Origin: Jeotgalibaca caeni
Lineage (GTDB): Bacteria; Bacillota; Bacilli; Lactobacillales; Aerococcaceae
Length of the DNA: 64,000 nt
Reading direction: 5' to 3'
Assembly: GCF_028863945.1 (NCBI RefSeq)
Contig: NZ_JARBEA010000007.1
Span: 1-64,000, forward strand
Below, one piece after another: positions 10,580-19,921 of this stretch (position 1 is the stretch's first letter; every line of letters begins with the position of its first letter). The translations under genes were made by a program, and so were the position numbers. The notes below the pieces were generated by a model. The model was not told the origin of the DNA. It saw only the letters and a program-made list of their open reading frames with translations, and did not search any database.

Positions 10580-12682
10580 ATGGCAAAAAGAGAATTTTCT
10601 CTTGATAAAACAAGAAACATTGGGATCATGGCTCATATTGATGCTGGGAAAACCACGACTACTGAACGTATTTTGTACTATACCGGTAAAATCCATAAAA
10701 TTGGTGAAACGCATGAAGGTGCATCCCAAATGGACTGGATGGAACAAGAGCAAGAGCGTGGGATTACCATCACTTCTGCTGCTACAACAGCTCAATGGAA
10801 AGACCATCGTGTAAACATCATCGATACACCAGGACACGTAGACTTCACAGTTGAAGTAGAACGTTCCCTACGTGTATTAGATGGTGCTGTAGCATTGCTA
10901 GACGCTCAATCTGGGGTTGAACCACAAACCGAAACAGTATGGCGTCAAGCTACTACATACGGTGTTCCCCGTGTTGTTTTCATTAACAAAATGGACAAAA
11001 TTGGTGCTGACTTCCTATATTCCGTAGGCACACTACATGAACGTCTTCAAGCAAATGCTCATCCAATTCAATTGCCAATCGGTTCTGAAGATACTTTCAC
11101 AGGAATCATTGACTTAGTTGAAATGGTAGCTGAAATTTACGATACAGATGATGGTATAGAATACCATGAGGAAGAAATTCCAGCTGAATATCGTGAACTA
11201 GCTGAAGAATGGAATACAAAATTGATTGAAGCAGTTGCTGAAACCGATGAAGAATTGATGATGAAATACCTTGAAGGTGAAGAAATCACAATTCCAGAAT
11301 TGAAAGCAGCAATCCGTAAAGCAACTTGTAACGTAGAATTCTACCCAGTTCTTTGTGGTTCTGCCTTCAAAAACAAAGGTGTTCAGTTGATGTTGGATGC
11401 AGTTATTGACTACATGCCAGCTCCAACAGACGTACCTCCTATTACTGGTATTCTTCCAGGAACAGAAGGAACTGAAAATGAAGAAACCCTTGAAATCCAT
11501 GCTGACGACACAGAACCATTTGCAGCTTTAGCATTTAAAGTAATGACAGACCCATTCGTTGGACGTCTAACATTCTTCCGTGTATATTCTGGTACTTTAC
11601 AGTCCGGTTCATACATCCAAAATGCAACGAAAGGCAAACGTGAACGTGTTGGTCGTATCCTGCAAATGCACGCAAACAGCCGTAGTGAAATTCCTGAAGT
11701 ATTCTCCGGAGATATTGCTGCAGCAGTTGGTTTGAAAGACACTGGTACAGGTGATACATTGTGTGACGAAAAACGCCCAATTATCCTTGAATCCATGATT
11801 TTCCCAGAGCCTGTTATCGAAGTTGCGATTGAGCCTAAATCAAAAGCTGACCAAGATAAAATGGGTATTGCTTTGCAAAAACTTTCTGAAGAAGATCCAA
11901 CTTTCCGTGCTTCTACAAACGTAGAAACTGGACAAACTGTTATCGCAGGTATGGGTGAGTTACACTTAGACATCATCGTAGACCGCTTGAGACGTGAGTT
12001 TAAAGTGGAAGCTACTGTTGGTGCTCCTCAAGTATCTTACCGTGAAGCATTCCGTAAGAGCGTTGAAGCAGAAGGTAAATTCGTTCGTCAATCAGGTGGT
12101 AAAGGTCAATACGGTCACGTATGGATTGAATTCACACCTAACGAAGAAGGCGCTGGCTTTGAATTCGAAAACGGAATTGTTGGTGGGGTTGTTCCTCGTG
12201 AATACGTACCAGCAGTTGAAGCAGGTTTGAAAGACGCTATGGAAAACGGTGTTCTTGCAGGCTATCCATTAGTGGACTTGAAAGCAAGACTTTATGACGG
12301 TTCTTACCATGATGTTGACTCATCTGAAACAGCATTTAAGGTTGCTGCTTCCCTAGCATTGCGTAACGCTGCTAAGAAAGCTGACCCAGCTATTCTTGAG
12401 CCAATGATGGCTGTAGAAGTTACAGTTCCTGAAGAATATTTGGGAGATGTAATGGGACACGTAAGCGCACGTCGCGGACGTATCGAAGGAACGCAAGCTC
12501 GTGGTAACGCACAAATCGTTAAAGGTATGATTCCTTTATCTGAAATGTTCGGATACGCTACAACACTTCGTTCTGCTACACAAGGACGCGGAACTTTCAC
12601 AATGACATTTGATCACTATGAAGCAGTTCCAAAATCTGTTCAAGAAGAAATTATCTCAAAAAGCGGTAAAAACGCTGAATAA
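10580..12682 (+). CDS. fusA: Elongation factor G
   Basis: Translocation and ribosome-recycling GTPase. 700 aa. G1 [13 protein letters not shown], switch-region [12 protein letters not shown]3 DTPGHVDF and G4 NKMDKIGAD are visible. Domain IV is present ([17 protein letters not shown], then the VWIEFTP and [14 protein letters not shown] segments). AGAGGTG precedes ATG 10580. Third gene of the str operon. Confidence 0.98.
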   Translation: MAKREFSLDKTRNIGIMAHIDAGKTTTTERILYYTGKIHKIGETHEGASQMDWMEQEQERGITITSAATTAQWKDHRVNIIDTPGHVDFTVEVERSLRVLDGAVALLDAQSGVEPQTETVWRQATTYGVPRVVFINKMDKIGADFLYSVGTLHERLQANAHPIQLPIGSEDTFTGIIDLVEMVAEIYDTDDGIEYHEEEIPAEYRELAEEWNTKLIEAVAETDEELMMKYLEGEEITIPELKAAIRKATCNVEFYPVLCGSAFKNKGVQLMLDAVIDYMPAPTDVPPITGILPGTEGTENEETLEIHADDTEPFAALAFKVMTDPFVGRLTFFRVYSGTLQSGSYIQNATKGKRERVGRILQMHANSRSEIPEVFSGDIAAAVGLKDTGTGDTLCDEKRPIILESMIFPEPVIEVAIEPKSKADQDKMGIALQKLSEEDPTFRASTNVETGQTVIAGMGELHLDIIVDRLRREFKVEATVGAPQVSYREAFRKSVEAEGKFVRQSGGKGQYGHVWIEFTPNEEGAGFEFENGIVGGVVPREYVPAVEAGLKDAMENGVLAGYPLVDLKARLYDGSYHDVDSSETAFKVAASLALRNAAKKADPAILEPMMAVEVTVPEEYLGDVMGHVSARRGRIEGTQARGNAQIVKGMIPLSEMFGYATTLRSATQGRGTFTMTFDHYEAVPKSVQEEIISKSGKNAE

Positions 12683-12705
12683 TTAGATTCTTAACAGGAT
12701 GAATA

Positions 12706-12734
12706 TTGCATTTCGGGAGCGGAATCGGTATACT
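12706..12734 (+). promoter_or_regulatory. tuf promoter
   Basis: TTGCAT (12706-12711), 17-bp spacer, TATACT (12729-12734). Both hexamers and the spacing are identical to the S10 operon promoter at 21077-21105. It gives tuf extra transcription beyond the str operon. Confidence 0.65.
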
Positions 12735-12810
12735 TTACTACGATAGACGCTTCCTGTAGATGCAGAAAGTCTAAAAAAATATACACTCAATACGAGGAGG
12801 AAATTTAGTA

Positions 12811-13998
12811 ATGGCTAAACAAAAATTTGATCGTTCAAAACCCCACGTTAACGTTGGTACAATCGGACACGTTGACCATGGTAAAACTACTTTGACAGCT
12901 GCAATTACAACAGTATTGTCTAAAAAAGGTTTGTCTGAAGCGGTTGACTATGCATCCGTAGATAACGCACCTGAAGAAAGAGAACGTGGAATCACAATTA
13001 ACACTTCTCACGTTGAATACCAAACAGAAAACCGTCACTACGCACACGTGGACTGCCCAGGACACGCGGACTATGTTAAAAACATGATCACTGGTGCTGC
13101 ACAAATGGACGGAGCTATCTTAGTAGTATCTGCTGCTGATGGCCCAATGCCACAAACTCGTGAACATATCCTATTGTCACGTAACGTTGGTGTTCCATAC
13201 ATCGTAGTATTCATGAACAAAGTTGACATGGTTGACGACGAAGAATTGCTAGAATTAGTAGAAATGGAAATTCGTGATCTATTATCTGAATACGACTTCC
13301 CAGGCGATGACACTCCAGTTATTGCAGGTTCTGCTTTGAAAGCTCTAGAAGGCGTTGAAGAGTACGAAGAAAAAATCATGGAATTGATGGATGCAGTTGA
13401 CTCATACATCCCAACTCCAACACGTGACACTGACAAACCATTCATGATGCCAGTTGAGGACGTATTCTCAATCACTGGTCGTGGTACAGTTGCTACTGGT
13501 CGTGTTGAACGTGGACAAATCAAAGTTGGTGACGAAGTAGAAATCGTTGGTATCACTGAAGATACTCGTAAATCAACTGTTACTGGTGTTGAAATGTTCC
13601 GTAAATTGTTGGATTACGCTGAAGCTGGTGACAACGTAGGTACTTTGCTACGTGGTGTTACTCGTGAAGACATCCAACGTGGACAAGTTCTTTCTAAACC
13701 AGGAACAATCACTCCACATACTAAATTTACAGCAGAAGTTTACGTATTGTCTAAAGAAGAAGGCGGACGTCACACTCCATTCTTCTCAAACTACCGCCCA
13801 CAATTCTACTTCCGTACAACTGACGTAACTGGTGTTATCGAGTTACCAGAAGGTACTGAAATGGTTATGCCTGGCGACAACGTTAAACTTGTTGTTGAAC
13901 TAATCCAACCAATCGCGATCGAAGAAGGAACTCGTTTCTCTGTTCGTGAAGGTGGACGTACAGTTGGATCCGGCGTTGTATCTACAATCGACGCTTAA
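12811..13998 (+). CDS. tuf: Elongation factor Tu
   Basis: Delivers aminoacyl-tRNA to the ribosome. 395 aa. G1 [14 protein letters not shown] switch, G3 DCPGHADY and G4 NKVDM are intact, and the C-terminal domain ends [17 protein letters not shown] precedes ATG 12811. It closes the str operon and is followed by a strong terminator. Confidence 0.98.
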   Translation: MAKQKFDRSKPHVNVGTIGHVDHGKTTLTAAITTVLSKKGLSEAVDYASVDNAPEERERGITINTSHVEYQTENRHYAHVDCPGHADYVKNMITGAAQMDGAILVVSAADGPMPQTREHILLSRNVGVPYIVVFMNKVDMVDDEELLELVEMEIRDLLSEYDFPGDDTPVIAGSALKALEGVEEYEEKIMELMDAVDSYIPTPTRDTDKPFMMPVEDVFSITGRGTVATGRVERGQIKVGDEVEIVGITEDTRKSTVTGVEMFRKLLDYAEAGDNVGTLLRGVTREDIQRGQVLSKPGTITPHTKFTAEVYVLSKEEGGRHTPFFSNYRPQFYFRTTDVTGVIELPEGTEMVMPGDNVKLVVELIQPIAIEEGTRFSVREGGRTVGSGVVSTIDA

Positions 13999-14020
13999 TC
14001 TTTCCTAACATCATAAATCA

Positions 14021-14053
14021 AAAAAAGAGAGCGGACTCCGCTCTCTTTTTTCT
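14021..14053 (+). terminator. Rho-independent terminator after tuf
   Basis: AGAGAGCGGA (14026-14035) and TCCGCTCTCT (14037-14046) form a GC-rich stem (tip opened to make a loop), followed by a long T-rich run. Confidence 0.9.
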
Positions 14054-14093
14054 TTTTAAACTGTTCGGTATCTGGAGCTACAACAGCTATTGT

Positions 14094-14122
14094 TTGTATG
14101 AAGCATTTGTTCTCGTTATAAT
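14094..14122 (+). promoter_or_regulatory. Promoter of the first YflT-like gene
   Basis: TTGTAT (14094-14099), 17-bp spacer, TATAAT (14117-14122). The bases CTCGT before the -10 are repeated at the second paralogue's promoter. Confidence 0.6.
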
Positions 14123-14169
14123 AAAAGTAGTTCTAGGTTTTCCGAAACTCAAATTGAAGGAGGAAATAA

Positions 14170-14850
14170 ATGATGAACAAACGAGTAGAAGGTATATACA
14201 CGAATATGGAAGACGCCTTAAGGGCGGTTAATCACTTGAGTGACCAAGGGTACGGTAGGAATGCGATTTATGTAGTAGCAAATGATACGGTAAAGCAGAC
14301 CATTCCTTTCACTCTCGATGCAGAAGTTAAAACAGAAGAACAAGTGAGTGGCCAAGTAGACAATAGTCACCAATCTCTATGGGATAGAATGAAAGATGCA
14401 TTCACATTCGATAACGATGACAGAAGCCAGGAAGCAACATCCAGTTCTGATTCTGTAACGGAATATCATGAAGATGTGGAACAAGGAAAAATTGTTGTTT
14501 TAGTAGATAATGATGTAGTTCCTGCAACCAATCGAGCGAGTGAGGTAGGCGAAATAGCAACACCAGCCGATCCGGTGATTAATGAAGGAAGAATTGGTTC
14601 TACTGAGGAAGCGTTCGGCACTGGAACAAGTGGCGGCGACACTTCAGAGAGAATGAAATCGATGATGGAGAAACATAACTCTGCAGCACATCAAGAAATG
14701 CGTGATGCAGACTTAACCCATCCACACGATACACAAATCGATGGGCCTGTTCACCTAGAATCAAAAGATACCAAGCAAACAGTCAATGATGTGAATGTAC
14801 CACTTCAAGAAGAATTGGACTTAGTGGACGATGAACGAACCAATAAATAA
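14170..14850 (+). CDS. YflT-domain stress protein, paralogue 1
   Basis: 226 aa. The N-terminal ~105 residues match the heat-induced stress protein (YflT/GSP17M) domain: RVEGIYTNMEDALRAVNHL, then GYGRNAIYVVANDTVKQT, IPFTLDAEVK and LWDRMKDAFTFD. The rest is acidic, polar and probably disordered. The biochemical role of the family is unknown; Bacillus members belong to general stress regulons. ATG 14170 and ATG 14173 both fit the AGGAGG. It heads a run of three paralogues and a membrane protein. Confidence 0.75.
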   Translation: MMNKRVEGIYTNMEDALRAVNHLSDQGYGRNAIYVVANDTVKQTIPFTLDAEVKTEEQVSGQVDNSHQSLWDRMKDAFTFDNDDRSQEATSSSDSVTEYHEDVEQGKIVVLVDNDVVPATNRASEVGEIATPADPVINEGRIGSTEEAFGTGTSGGDTSERMKSMMEKHNSAAHQEMRDADLTHPHDTQIDGPVHLESKDTKQTVNDVNVPLQEELDLVDDERTNK

Positions 14851-14900
14851 AAGTTCTTACAAAGTTGTATTGACTTTTTTGAACAAATCGAGTGGATTAT

Positions 14901-14929
14901 TTGATTGTCATATTTCTTCTCGTTATAAT
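14901..14929 (+). promoter_or_regulatory. Promoter of the second YflT-like gene
   Basis: TTGATT (14901-14906), 17-bp spacer, TATAAT (14924-14929). Confidence 0.65.
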
Positions 14930-14984
14930 GTAGGTGTTCTGAAGTAGTTCCGAATTACAAACTTTTGAAGGAGGAAACAACGAT

Positions 14985-16013
14985 ATGATGAACAAACGTG
15001 TAGAAGGAAGTTATTCGAATGTCACAGATGCAATGTATGCCGTAGAGAGATTGCATGGGGAAGGGTACGAACGTGATGATATTACGCTTGTAGCGAATAC
15101 TTCTGTTCGCGAGACCATTCCTTTCACGATGGATGCAGAGGTAACCTCAGATACGGAGCTTCGAGAAGATGGGGACGATGATCGTTCACTATGGGACAAG
15201 ATCAAAGACGCATTTACGGTGGATGATTATGATGACTCTCGTTATGATAATGCAGATTATGATGCCGACGCAGATTTGTTGGCTCCTTACCGCGATGACA
15301 TCGACCGTGGGCATATTATCGTTTTAGTAGATGGAGATGCAGAACCAGCTGTACCAGCTGATCCTGATGGTTACAGCACAACTCCATTTAACGATACCGT
15401 CGTTGATGACACAACGGTTATGCAAGATCCTACACTGGATGTAGCGGATCCTGTGATGCCGGTTCAACCAGATTTAACGACTACACCTGATCCAAATTTT
15501 GTTGATGATACCTATCATGATGATACAGATCTGGTAGACGATGTTGCTCTAACAGACGATGTAATGGATGAGCCTACTTTAACCGATGATGAAACATTGA
15601 AATTAAAAGAAGAACGTTTAGATGTGGACACTACAGAAGTACAAACGGGAGAAGTTCATATCGGTAAACGAGTTGTTGAAGAAACAGAAACGGTAGAGGT
15701 ACCGGTTAGACATGAAGAGATTACCATCGAACGACGTCCTGTAATGGATGGGGAAACAACGGATGGAACGATTTCTGATATGGATGAAACAGAAGAAATT
15801 GTGATTCCAATTACGGAAGAGCAAGTGGACGTCTCCAAACATACAGAAGTTGTGGAAGAAGTAGACATTCACCGCGATGAAGTAACGGAGCAAAAGAGAG
15901 TTTCTGATACCGTTCGTAGAGAAGAGTTAGATGTGGATGCAGATGGAGATGTCCATGTAGAAGGAACAGATACAACAATGGATCCTACAGATGAGCTAGA
16001 TCGTCGACTCTAA
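14985..16013 (+). CDS. YflT-domain plus DUF2382-like protein, paralogue 2
   Basis: 342 aa. Residues about 1-120 repeat the YflT domain (RVEGSYSNVTDAMYAVERL, GYERDDITLVANTSVRET). An acidic D/T/P-rich linker follows, then a C-terminal domain resembling DUF2382 (YsnF/AvaK type): LKEERLDVDTTEVQTGEVHI, EVPVRHEEITIERRPV, IPITEEQVDVSK and VRREELDVD. This paralogue therefore fuses two stress-associated domains. Function unknown. It starts at ATG-ATG after AAGGAGG and has its own promoter. Confidence 0.75.
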   Translation: MMNKRVEGSYSNVTDAMYAVERLHGEGYERDDITLVANTSVRETIPFTMDAEVTSDTELREDGDDDRSLWDKIKDAFTVDDYDDSRYDNADYDADADLLAPYRDDIDRGHIIVLVDGDAEPAVPADPDGYSTTPFNDTVVDDTTVMQDPTLDVADPVMPVQPDLTTTPDPNFVDDTYHDDTDLVDDVALTDDVMDEPTLTDDETLKLKEERLDVDTTEVQTGEVHIGKRVVEETETVEVPVRHEEITIERRPVMDGETTDGTISDMDETEEIVIPITEEQVDVSKHTEVVEEVDIHRDEVTEQKRVSDTVRREELDVDADGDVHVEGTDTTMDPTDELDRRL

Positions 16014-16036
16014 TACACTTCAATAGGCTGAACGAA

Positions 16037-16071
16037 AGCATCAGAGACTGAGAAGTTTCTGGTGCTTTTTT
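16037..16071 (+). terminator. Terminator between YflT paralogues 2 and 3
   Basis: AGCATCAGA (16037-16045) pairs with TCTGGTGCT (16058-16066) with one G-U pair, then six T. It ends only about 5 nt before the SD of the third paralogue, and no promoter was found between them. Confidence 0.7.
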
Positions 16072-16089
16072 CAAAAGGAGGATATCAAC

Positions 16090-17055
16090 ATGAAACGTTA
16101 TGTAGAAGGTACGTATCAAAGTGAAGAAGAAGCGTTACGAGCCATTCAACGACTGAGAGAAGAAGGGTATACAGAAGAAGACATTTTCCTAGTAGCAAAT
16201 GATGCGGTAATTAATCGACTCCCATCGAGTGTAGAAGCAGAGGTAGATGAGGAAGCATCAGTCGTAGGCGAATCAGAAGATCATCGTTCATTTTGGGAAA
16301 AGGTAAAAGATGCTTTTACAGTTGATGAATACCGTCCGGAGACATATGGTGACGCTGATTATGAAACGAATCATGATCCCCTTTACGCGTACCAAGAAGA
16401 ATTAAACCGTGGAGATATTGTAATTATGGTGAATGATAAAACCGAATCAAGCGGAGATTTAACTGCTACAACACCTTATATGAGTGAGGCAGAAGAAGGG
16501 ACGTTATTGGGATCGGATCGTGATGGCGAGAATATAGAAGGAACGGATTCTTCTGTTACAATTGGTCCGGGAAGCAACTCCAGTCCGGTAGAAGGAGCAG
16601 GAGTGGATGACTTAAGTACAGCGAAGTCAAGTGATATTTTACCAGGACAAACCGGTGACTTCTTCCAAACAGAAGGCTTATACGGAAAAGACGGAGAAGT
16701 ACCGGATGAAAACACTACGGAGACTGAACCTACAAATGAAGAAAATGCCTTTACACCAAACCCTGATTTGAAGAACATTAACCCAACTGACATAGAGGAT
16801 GATGGCTCTACCTTAGACCGAGATGGTGTAACAGGAATGGATGCTTCCTTGTCGGTAGATGAAGAAAGGGATTCTGCGACAACAGATACATCTGGACCAA
16901 CAGATGATATTCCTGCTAATCCGGATGTTCCCATGAGTGAGGAAGACACACTTAATCGTGACCGTTTGACGAATCATACAACAGGACTGGATCATGCTAG
17001 GGACTTAAATTTCCCAGATGACACAGAAATTGATGAAGTAACCCGTCGTCCATAA
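16090..17055 (+). CDS. YflT-domain stress protein, paralogue 3
   Basis: 321 aa. The N-terminal YflT domain (RYVEGTYQSEEEALRAIQRL, GYTEEDIFLVANDAVINR) is followed by about 210 acidic, Ser/Thr/Gly/Asp-rich residues without recognisable fold. AAAGGAGG precedes ATG 16090. Expression must come from read-through of the terminator just upstream or from a promoter inside paralogue 2. Confidence 0.72.
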   Translation: MKRYVEGTYQSEEEALRAIQRLREEGYTEEDIFLVANDAVINRLPSSVEAEVDEEASVVGESEDHRSFWEKVKDAFTVDEYRPETYGDADYETNHDPLYAYQEELNRGDIVIMVNDKTESSGDLTATTPYMSEAEEGTLLGSDRDGENIEGTDSSVTIGPGSNSSPVEGAGVDDLSTAKSSDILPGQTGDFFQTEGLYGKDGEVPDENTTETEPTNEENAFTPNPDLKNINPTDIEDDGSTLDRDGVTGMDASLSVDEERDSATTDTSGPTDDIPANPDVPMSEEDTLNRDRLTNHTTGLDHARDLNFPDDTEIDEVTRRP

Positions 17056-17094
17056 TACGTAAATGAACAAATTTGTATGAAAAGTGCAAATCAT

Positions 17095-17122
17095 TTTGAT
17101 ATAACAAATCCTTCGGTATAAT
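17095..17122 (+). promoter_or_regulatory. Promoter of the TM-helix membrane protein
   Basis: TTTGAT (17095-17100), 16-bp spacer, TATAAT (17117-17122). Confidence 0.5.
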
Positions 17123-17156
17123 GGATACAGATTAAAGATCAGAGGAGGAAAAGAAT

Positions 17157-18455
17157 ATGAATGGATTTACAAATTCATTGGAAGGCTTATTAACTTCATT
17201 TTTAGCCTTTTTACCGCGTCTCTTAGGAGCTTTATTATTGGTCGTTCTGGCATGGGTACTTGCATCGGTGGTGAAGAAAGGGATTGTTAAAGGGCTACAA
17301 GCACTGAACTTCAATCAAAAGTTAACCAAATGGGGAGTAGCTACAACGACAGATGATGGAAATCGGATGATTGAATCGATTGGTAAAGTGTTCTACTATC
17401 TCATCTGGCTCTTCTTTATTCCAGGTATTTTAGCTCAAATTGGAATGGCAAATATTGCTGCACCAATTACGAACATGTTTGACTCTTTCTTGGCATTCCT
17501 TCCAAAATTATTTGGAGCAGCGGTTATTTTAGCAATTGGCTACTTTATCGCAAAGTTTGTCAAAGAACTCGTTCAAAACTTACTGGAAACCATGAATATC
17601 GATCGTTTCCTTACGAAGTATAACGAAAAGACAAACACTCCCGTAAGTCAAATCGAAGGACAACGCTTTACAGTTGCTCGTGTATTAGCGAATACAGTTT
17701 TCGTTCTCATCTTGATTCCTGTTATTACGATGGCTCTGGAAACCTTGCAAATCCGCTCGATTTCCGAACCGATTGTTAACGTATTGAATCAAGTGTTGGC
17801 AGCGATCCCGAACATCCTTGTAGCAATCATCTTATTGATTGCAGGTGGATTAATCGCTAAAGTAATTGGTGATTTACTGGAAGGATTGCTAGCAAATTCC
17901 GGTATTAACAAATATTCACGGTTCCTCAGCACTGGTCCAAGCAGTCAAGTACGATTATCAAATGTAATTGCTAAGATTGTTCAAACCGTTGTGGTTGTGT
18001 TCTTCGTAGTAGAAGCATTGAATGCCTTGAACTTAGAAATCTTAAATCAAATCGGAATTGCGATTATCGCATATCTTCCATCTGTATTGATTGGTTTAAT
18101 TATTCTAGGACTTGGGATTTTCGGTGGAAATGCTCTATCTGCTTTCATTAAAGACTCAACTGGAAGCACAATGACAGGTGAAGTCGTGAAGTATCTTCTC
18201 TACATCCTAGCGATTTTCATGACATTGGATCAACTGCAATTCGCTTCTTCCATTGTGAATACAGCCTTCTTGTTTATTATCGGTGGCCTAGCAGTTGCCT
18301 TCGCTCTAGCATTTGGATTAGGCGGAAGAGAATTTGCTAAACGTCAACTCGATAAATTCGACCGGAAGATTGAGGAAGAATCTAATAAAGTTGGTACTGG
18401 TGACAAAACAGAAACAGAAAAAGCAATCGATCCTACAGATCCAAATGGCTTATAA
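17157..18455 (+). CDS. Mechanosensitive-channel-type TM-helix repeat protein (CmpX-like)
   Basis: 432 aa integral membrane protein. Several repeats pair a 20-residue hydrophobic helix with an amphipathic continuation: FLPRLLGALLLVVLAWVLAS, FLPKLFGAAVILAIGYFIAK, AIPNILVAIILLIAGGLIAK and YLPSVLIGLIILGLGIFGGN. This pattern is the conserved TM_helix repeat of small-conductance mechanosensitive channel relatives; no classical MscS beta domain is seen. The tail is charged (KFDRKIEEESNKVGTG). Next to three stress proteins, a role in envelope or osmotic stress is inferred. Confidence 0.75.
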   Translation: MNGFTNSLEGLLTSFLAFLPRLLGALLLVVLAWVLASVVKKGIVKGLQALNFNQKLTKWGVATTTDDGNRMIESIGKVFYYLIWLFFIPGILAQIGMANIAAPITNMFDSFLAFLPKLFGAAVILAIGYFIAKFVKELVQNLLETMNIDRFLTKYNEKTNTPVSQIEGQRFTVARVLANTVFVLILIPVITMALETLQIRSISEPIVNVLNQVLAAIPNILVAIILLIAGGLIAKVIGDLLEGLLANSGINKYSRFLSTGPSSQVRLSNVIAKIVQTVVVVFFVVEALNALNLEILNQIGIAIIAYLPSVLIGLIILGLGIFGGNALSAFIKDSTGSTMTGEVVKYLLYILAIFMTLDQLQFASSIVNTAFLFIIGGLAVAFALAFGLGGREFAKRQLDKFDRKIEEESNKVGTGDKTETEKAIDPTDPNGL

Positions 18456-18471
18456 AAAATAAAGTAAAAAT

Positions 18472-18505
18472 AAATCCCGTCAGATGAGAATCTGATGGGA
18501 TTTTT
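18472..18505 (+). terminator. Rho-independent terminator
   Basis: AAATCCCGTCAGAT (18472-18485) pairs with ATCTGATGGGATTT (18490-18503) with one G-U pair and a 4-nt loop, followed by T residues. Confidence 0.9.
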
Positions 18506-18506
18506 C

Positions 18507-18535
18507 TTTACGAATAATAATCGTTTCGTTATACT
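18507..18535 (+). promoter_or_regulatory. Candidate promoter of rnfC-rnfD
   Basis: TTTACG (18507-18512), 17-bp spacer, TATACT (18530-18535). Confidence 0.45.
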
Positions 18536-18593
18536 TCAACTATAGATAATCAAATATTGAGCTTAATAAAATTAAAAAGGAAGGGTGAGAAAG

Positions 18594-19916
18594 ATGCAGC
18601 TCAAATTTCGTTTTAAGAAAAATAGGAAGGGGAGCTTTCCTGAAGAACGAAAAGACCGGACCGAACATCTTCCCATCGAAACAGCAAAAGTTCCAGATGT
18701 CCTTATATTTCCTTTAGGTATGCATATCGGTGCACCAGCTGAAGCTGTGGTTGATGTAGGCGACCAAGTAAAGATGGGAACGCTGATTGGAAAAGGGAAA
18801 GATGGCATCTCTGCAAATATTATTTCTTCCGTTTCTGGAGAAGTAATCGCCATTTCCGAACGTGACACAATGAATGGTCCCGGTACTTGCATTGTCATCC
18901 GTAACGACCATAAAGATACAAAAGAAGTCCCCCTGTATGAAAAAAAGGAAACGTTATCAGCAGATGAGAAATTAGAGATTATCCGTAAAGCTGGAATTGT
19001 AGGAATGGGAGGAGCAACCTTTCCAACTGCTGTGAAAGCATCACCGAACCCGAAGAAGCCAATTGATACCATTATCCTGAATGGAGCTGAATGTGAGCTC
19101 TATTCAACCAGTGATCATCGACTCATGATTGAACATGCAGAAGAAATTATAAAAGGCGCCAGGGTTGTTCAAGAAATCCTGAAAGCTAAGAGAATATATA
19201 TTGCCTTGGAAGATGATACCCCGGACTGTGAAGCGGCGCTAGAAGCCGCTATTGAGGATCATTCAGATATAGAAATGATTGTCCTTCCCACTATGTATCC
19301 ACAAGGAGCAGAAAAAGTTCTAATAGAAAAAATTACGGGTCGAGAAGTACCAGCTGGCGGACTGCCAGCTGATGTGAGAGTCTTCCTGATGAATGTTGGA
19401 ACCTCCCATGCCATTCATGAAGCAGTGAATCATGGGCTGCCTCTTGTAGAACGAGTCACAACGGTCTCTGGAGATCCAGTTGCCAAGGCGAAGAATTTGC
19501 GAGTACGAATCGGTACGCCCATTAACGCTCTGATTGAAGAGTGTGAAGGATTTGTCTCACCGCCTGGAAAACTGCTGCATGGTGGTCCCATGATGGGGAA
19601 ACCATTAGCTTCAGCAGAAGTTCCTGTAACAAAGGGGACTGCAGCCATTACCTTTTTACATCCTGAGGAGACAGAACGAGAAGAGCAGACAGACTGCATT
19701 CGTTGCTCAGAGTGTATTAACGTTTGTCCCGTAAACCTGCAACCTATATTAATCAGTAATGCTTATGAACGAGGAGATATAGAGGAATCAGAACGATTAG
19801 GTGCGATGGACTGTATCGAATGCGGAAACTGTTCATTCATTTGTCCATCTAAGATTCCTTTGTTGGATAACATCAGGGGTGCGAAAGCAGCCATAAAAGC
19901 CAAGAACGCGGGGTGA
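18594..19916 (+). CDS. rnfC: RnfC-like electron transport subunit
   Basis: 440 aa. RnfC/NqrF-associated architecture: a barrel-sandwich N-terminus (GMHIGAPAEAVVDVGDQVKM), the NADH/FMN-binding region with GMGGATFPTAVKASPNP and NGAECE, and two C-terminal 4Fe-4S motifs, CIRCSECINVCPVNLQP and CIECGNCSFICPSKIP. RnfC passes electrons from NADH or ferredoxin into the membrane part of Rnf complexes. GTG 18585 is in frame, but ATG 18594 has better SD spacing (GGGTGA, 18584-18589). It overlaps the rnfD ribosome-binding site. No rnfA, B, E or G lies nearby. Confidence 0.85.
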   Translation: MQLKFRFKKNRKGSFPEERKDRTEHLPIETAKVPDVLIFPLGMHIGAPAEAVVDVGDQVKMGTLIGKGKDGISANIISSVSGEVIAISERDTMNGPGTCIVIRNDHKDTKEVPLYEKKETLSADEKLEIIRKAGIVGMGGATFPTAVKASPNPKKPIDTIILNGAECELYSTSDHRLMIEHAEEIIKGARVVQEILKAKRIYIALEDDTPDCEAALEAAIEDHSDIEMIVLPTMYPQGAEKVLIEKITGREVPAGGLPADVRVFLMNVGTSHAIHEAVNHGLPLVERVTTVSGDPVAKAKNLRVRIGTPINALIEECEGFVSPPGKLLHGGPMMGKPLASAEVPVTKGTAAITFLHPEETEREEQTDCIRCSECINVCPVNLQPILISNAYERGDIEESERLGAMDCIECGNCSFICPSKIPLLDNIRGAKAAIKAKNAG

Positions 19917-19921
19917 GAGAA

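Noticed and set aside
14094-14122. SigB-type promoters for the stress genes
   Set aside because: No GTTTAA...GGGTAT pattern was found; the elements fit the housekeeping sigma factor.
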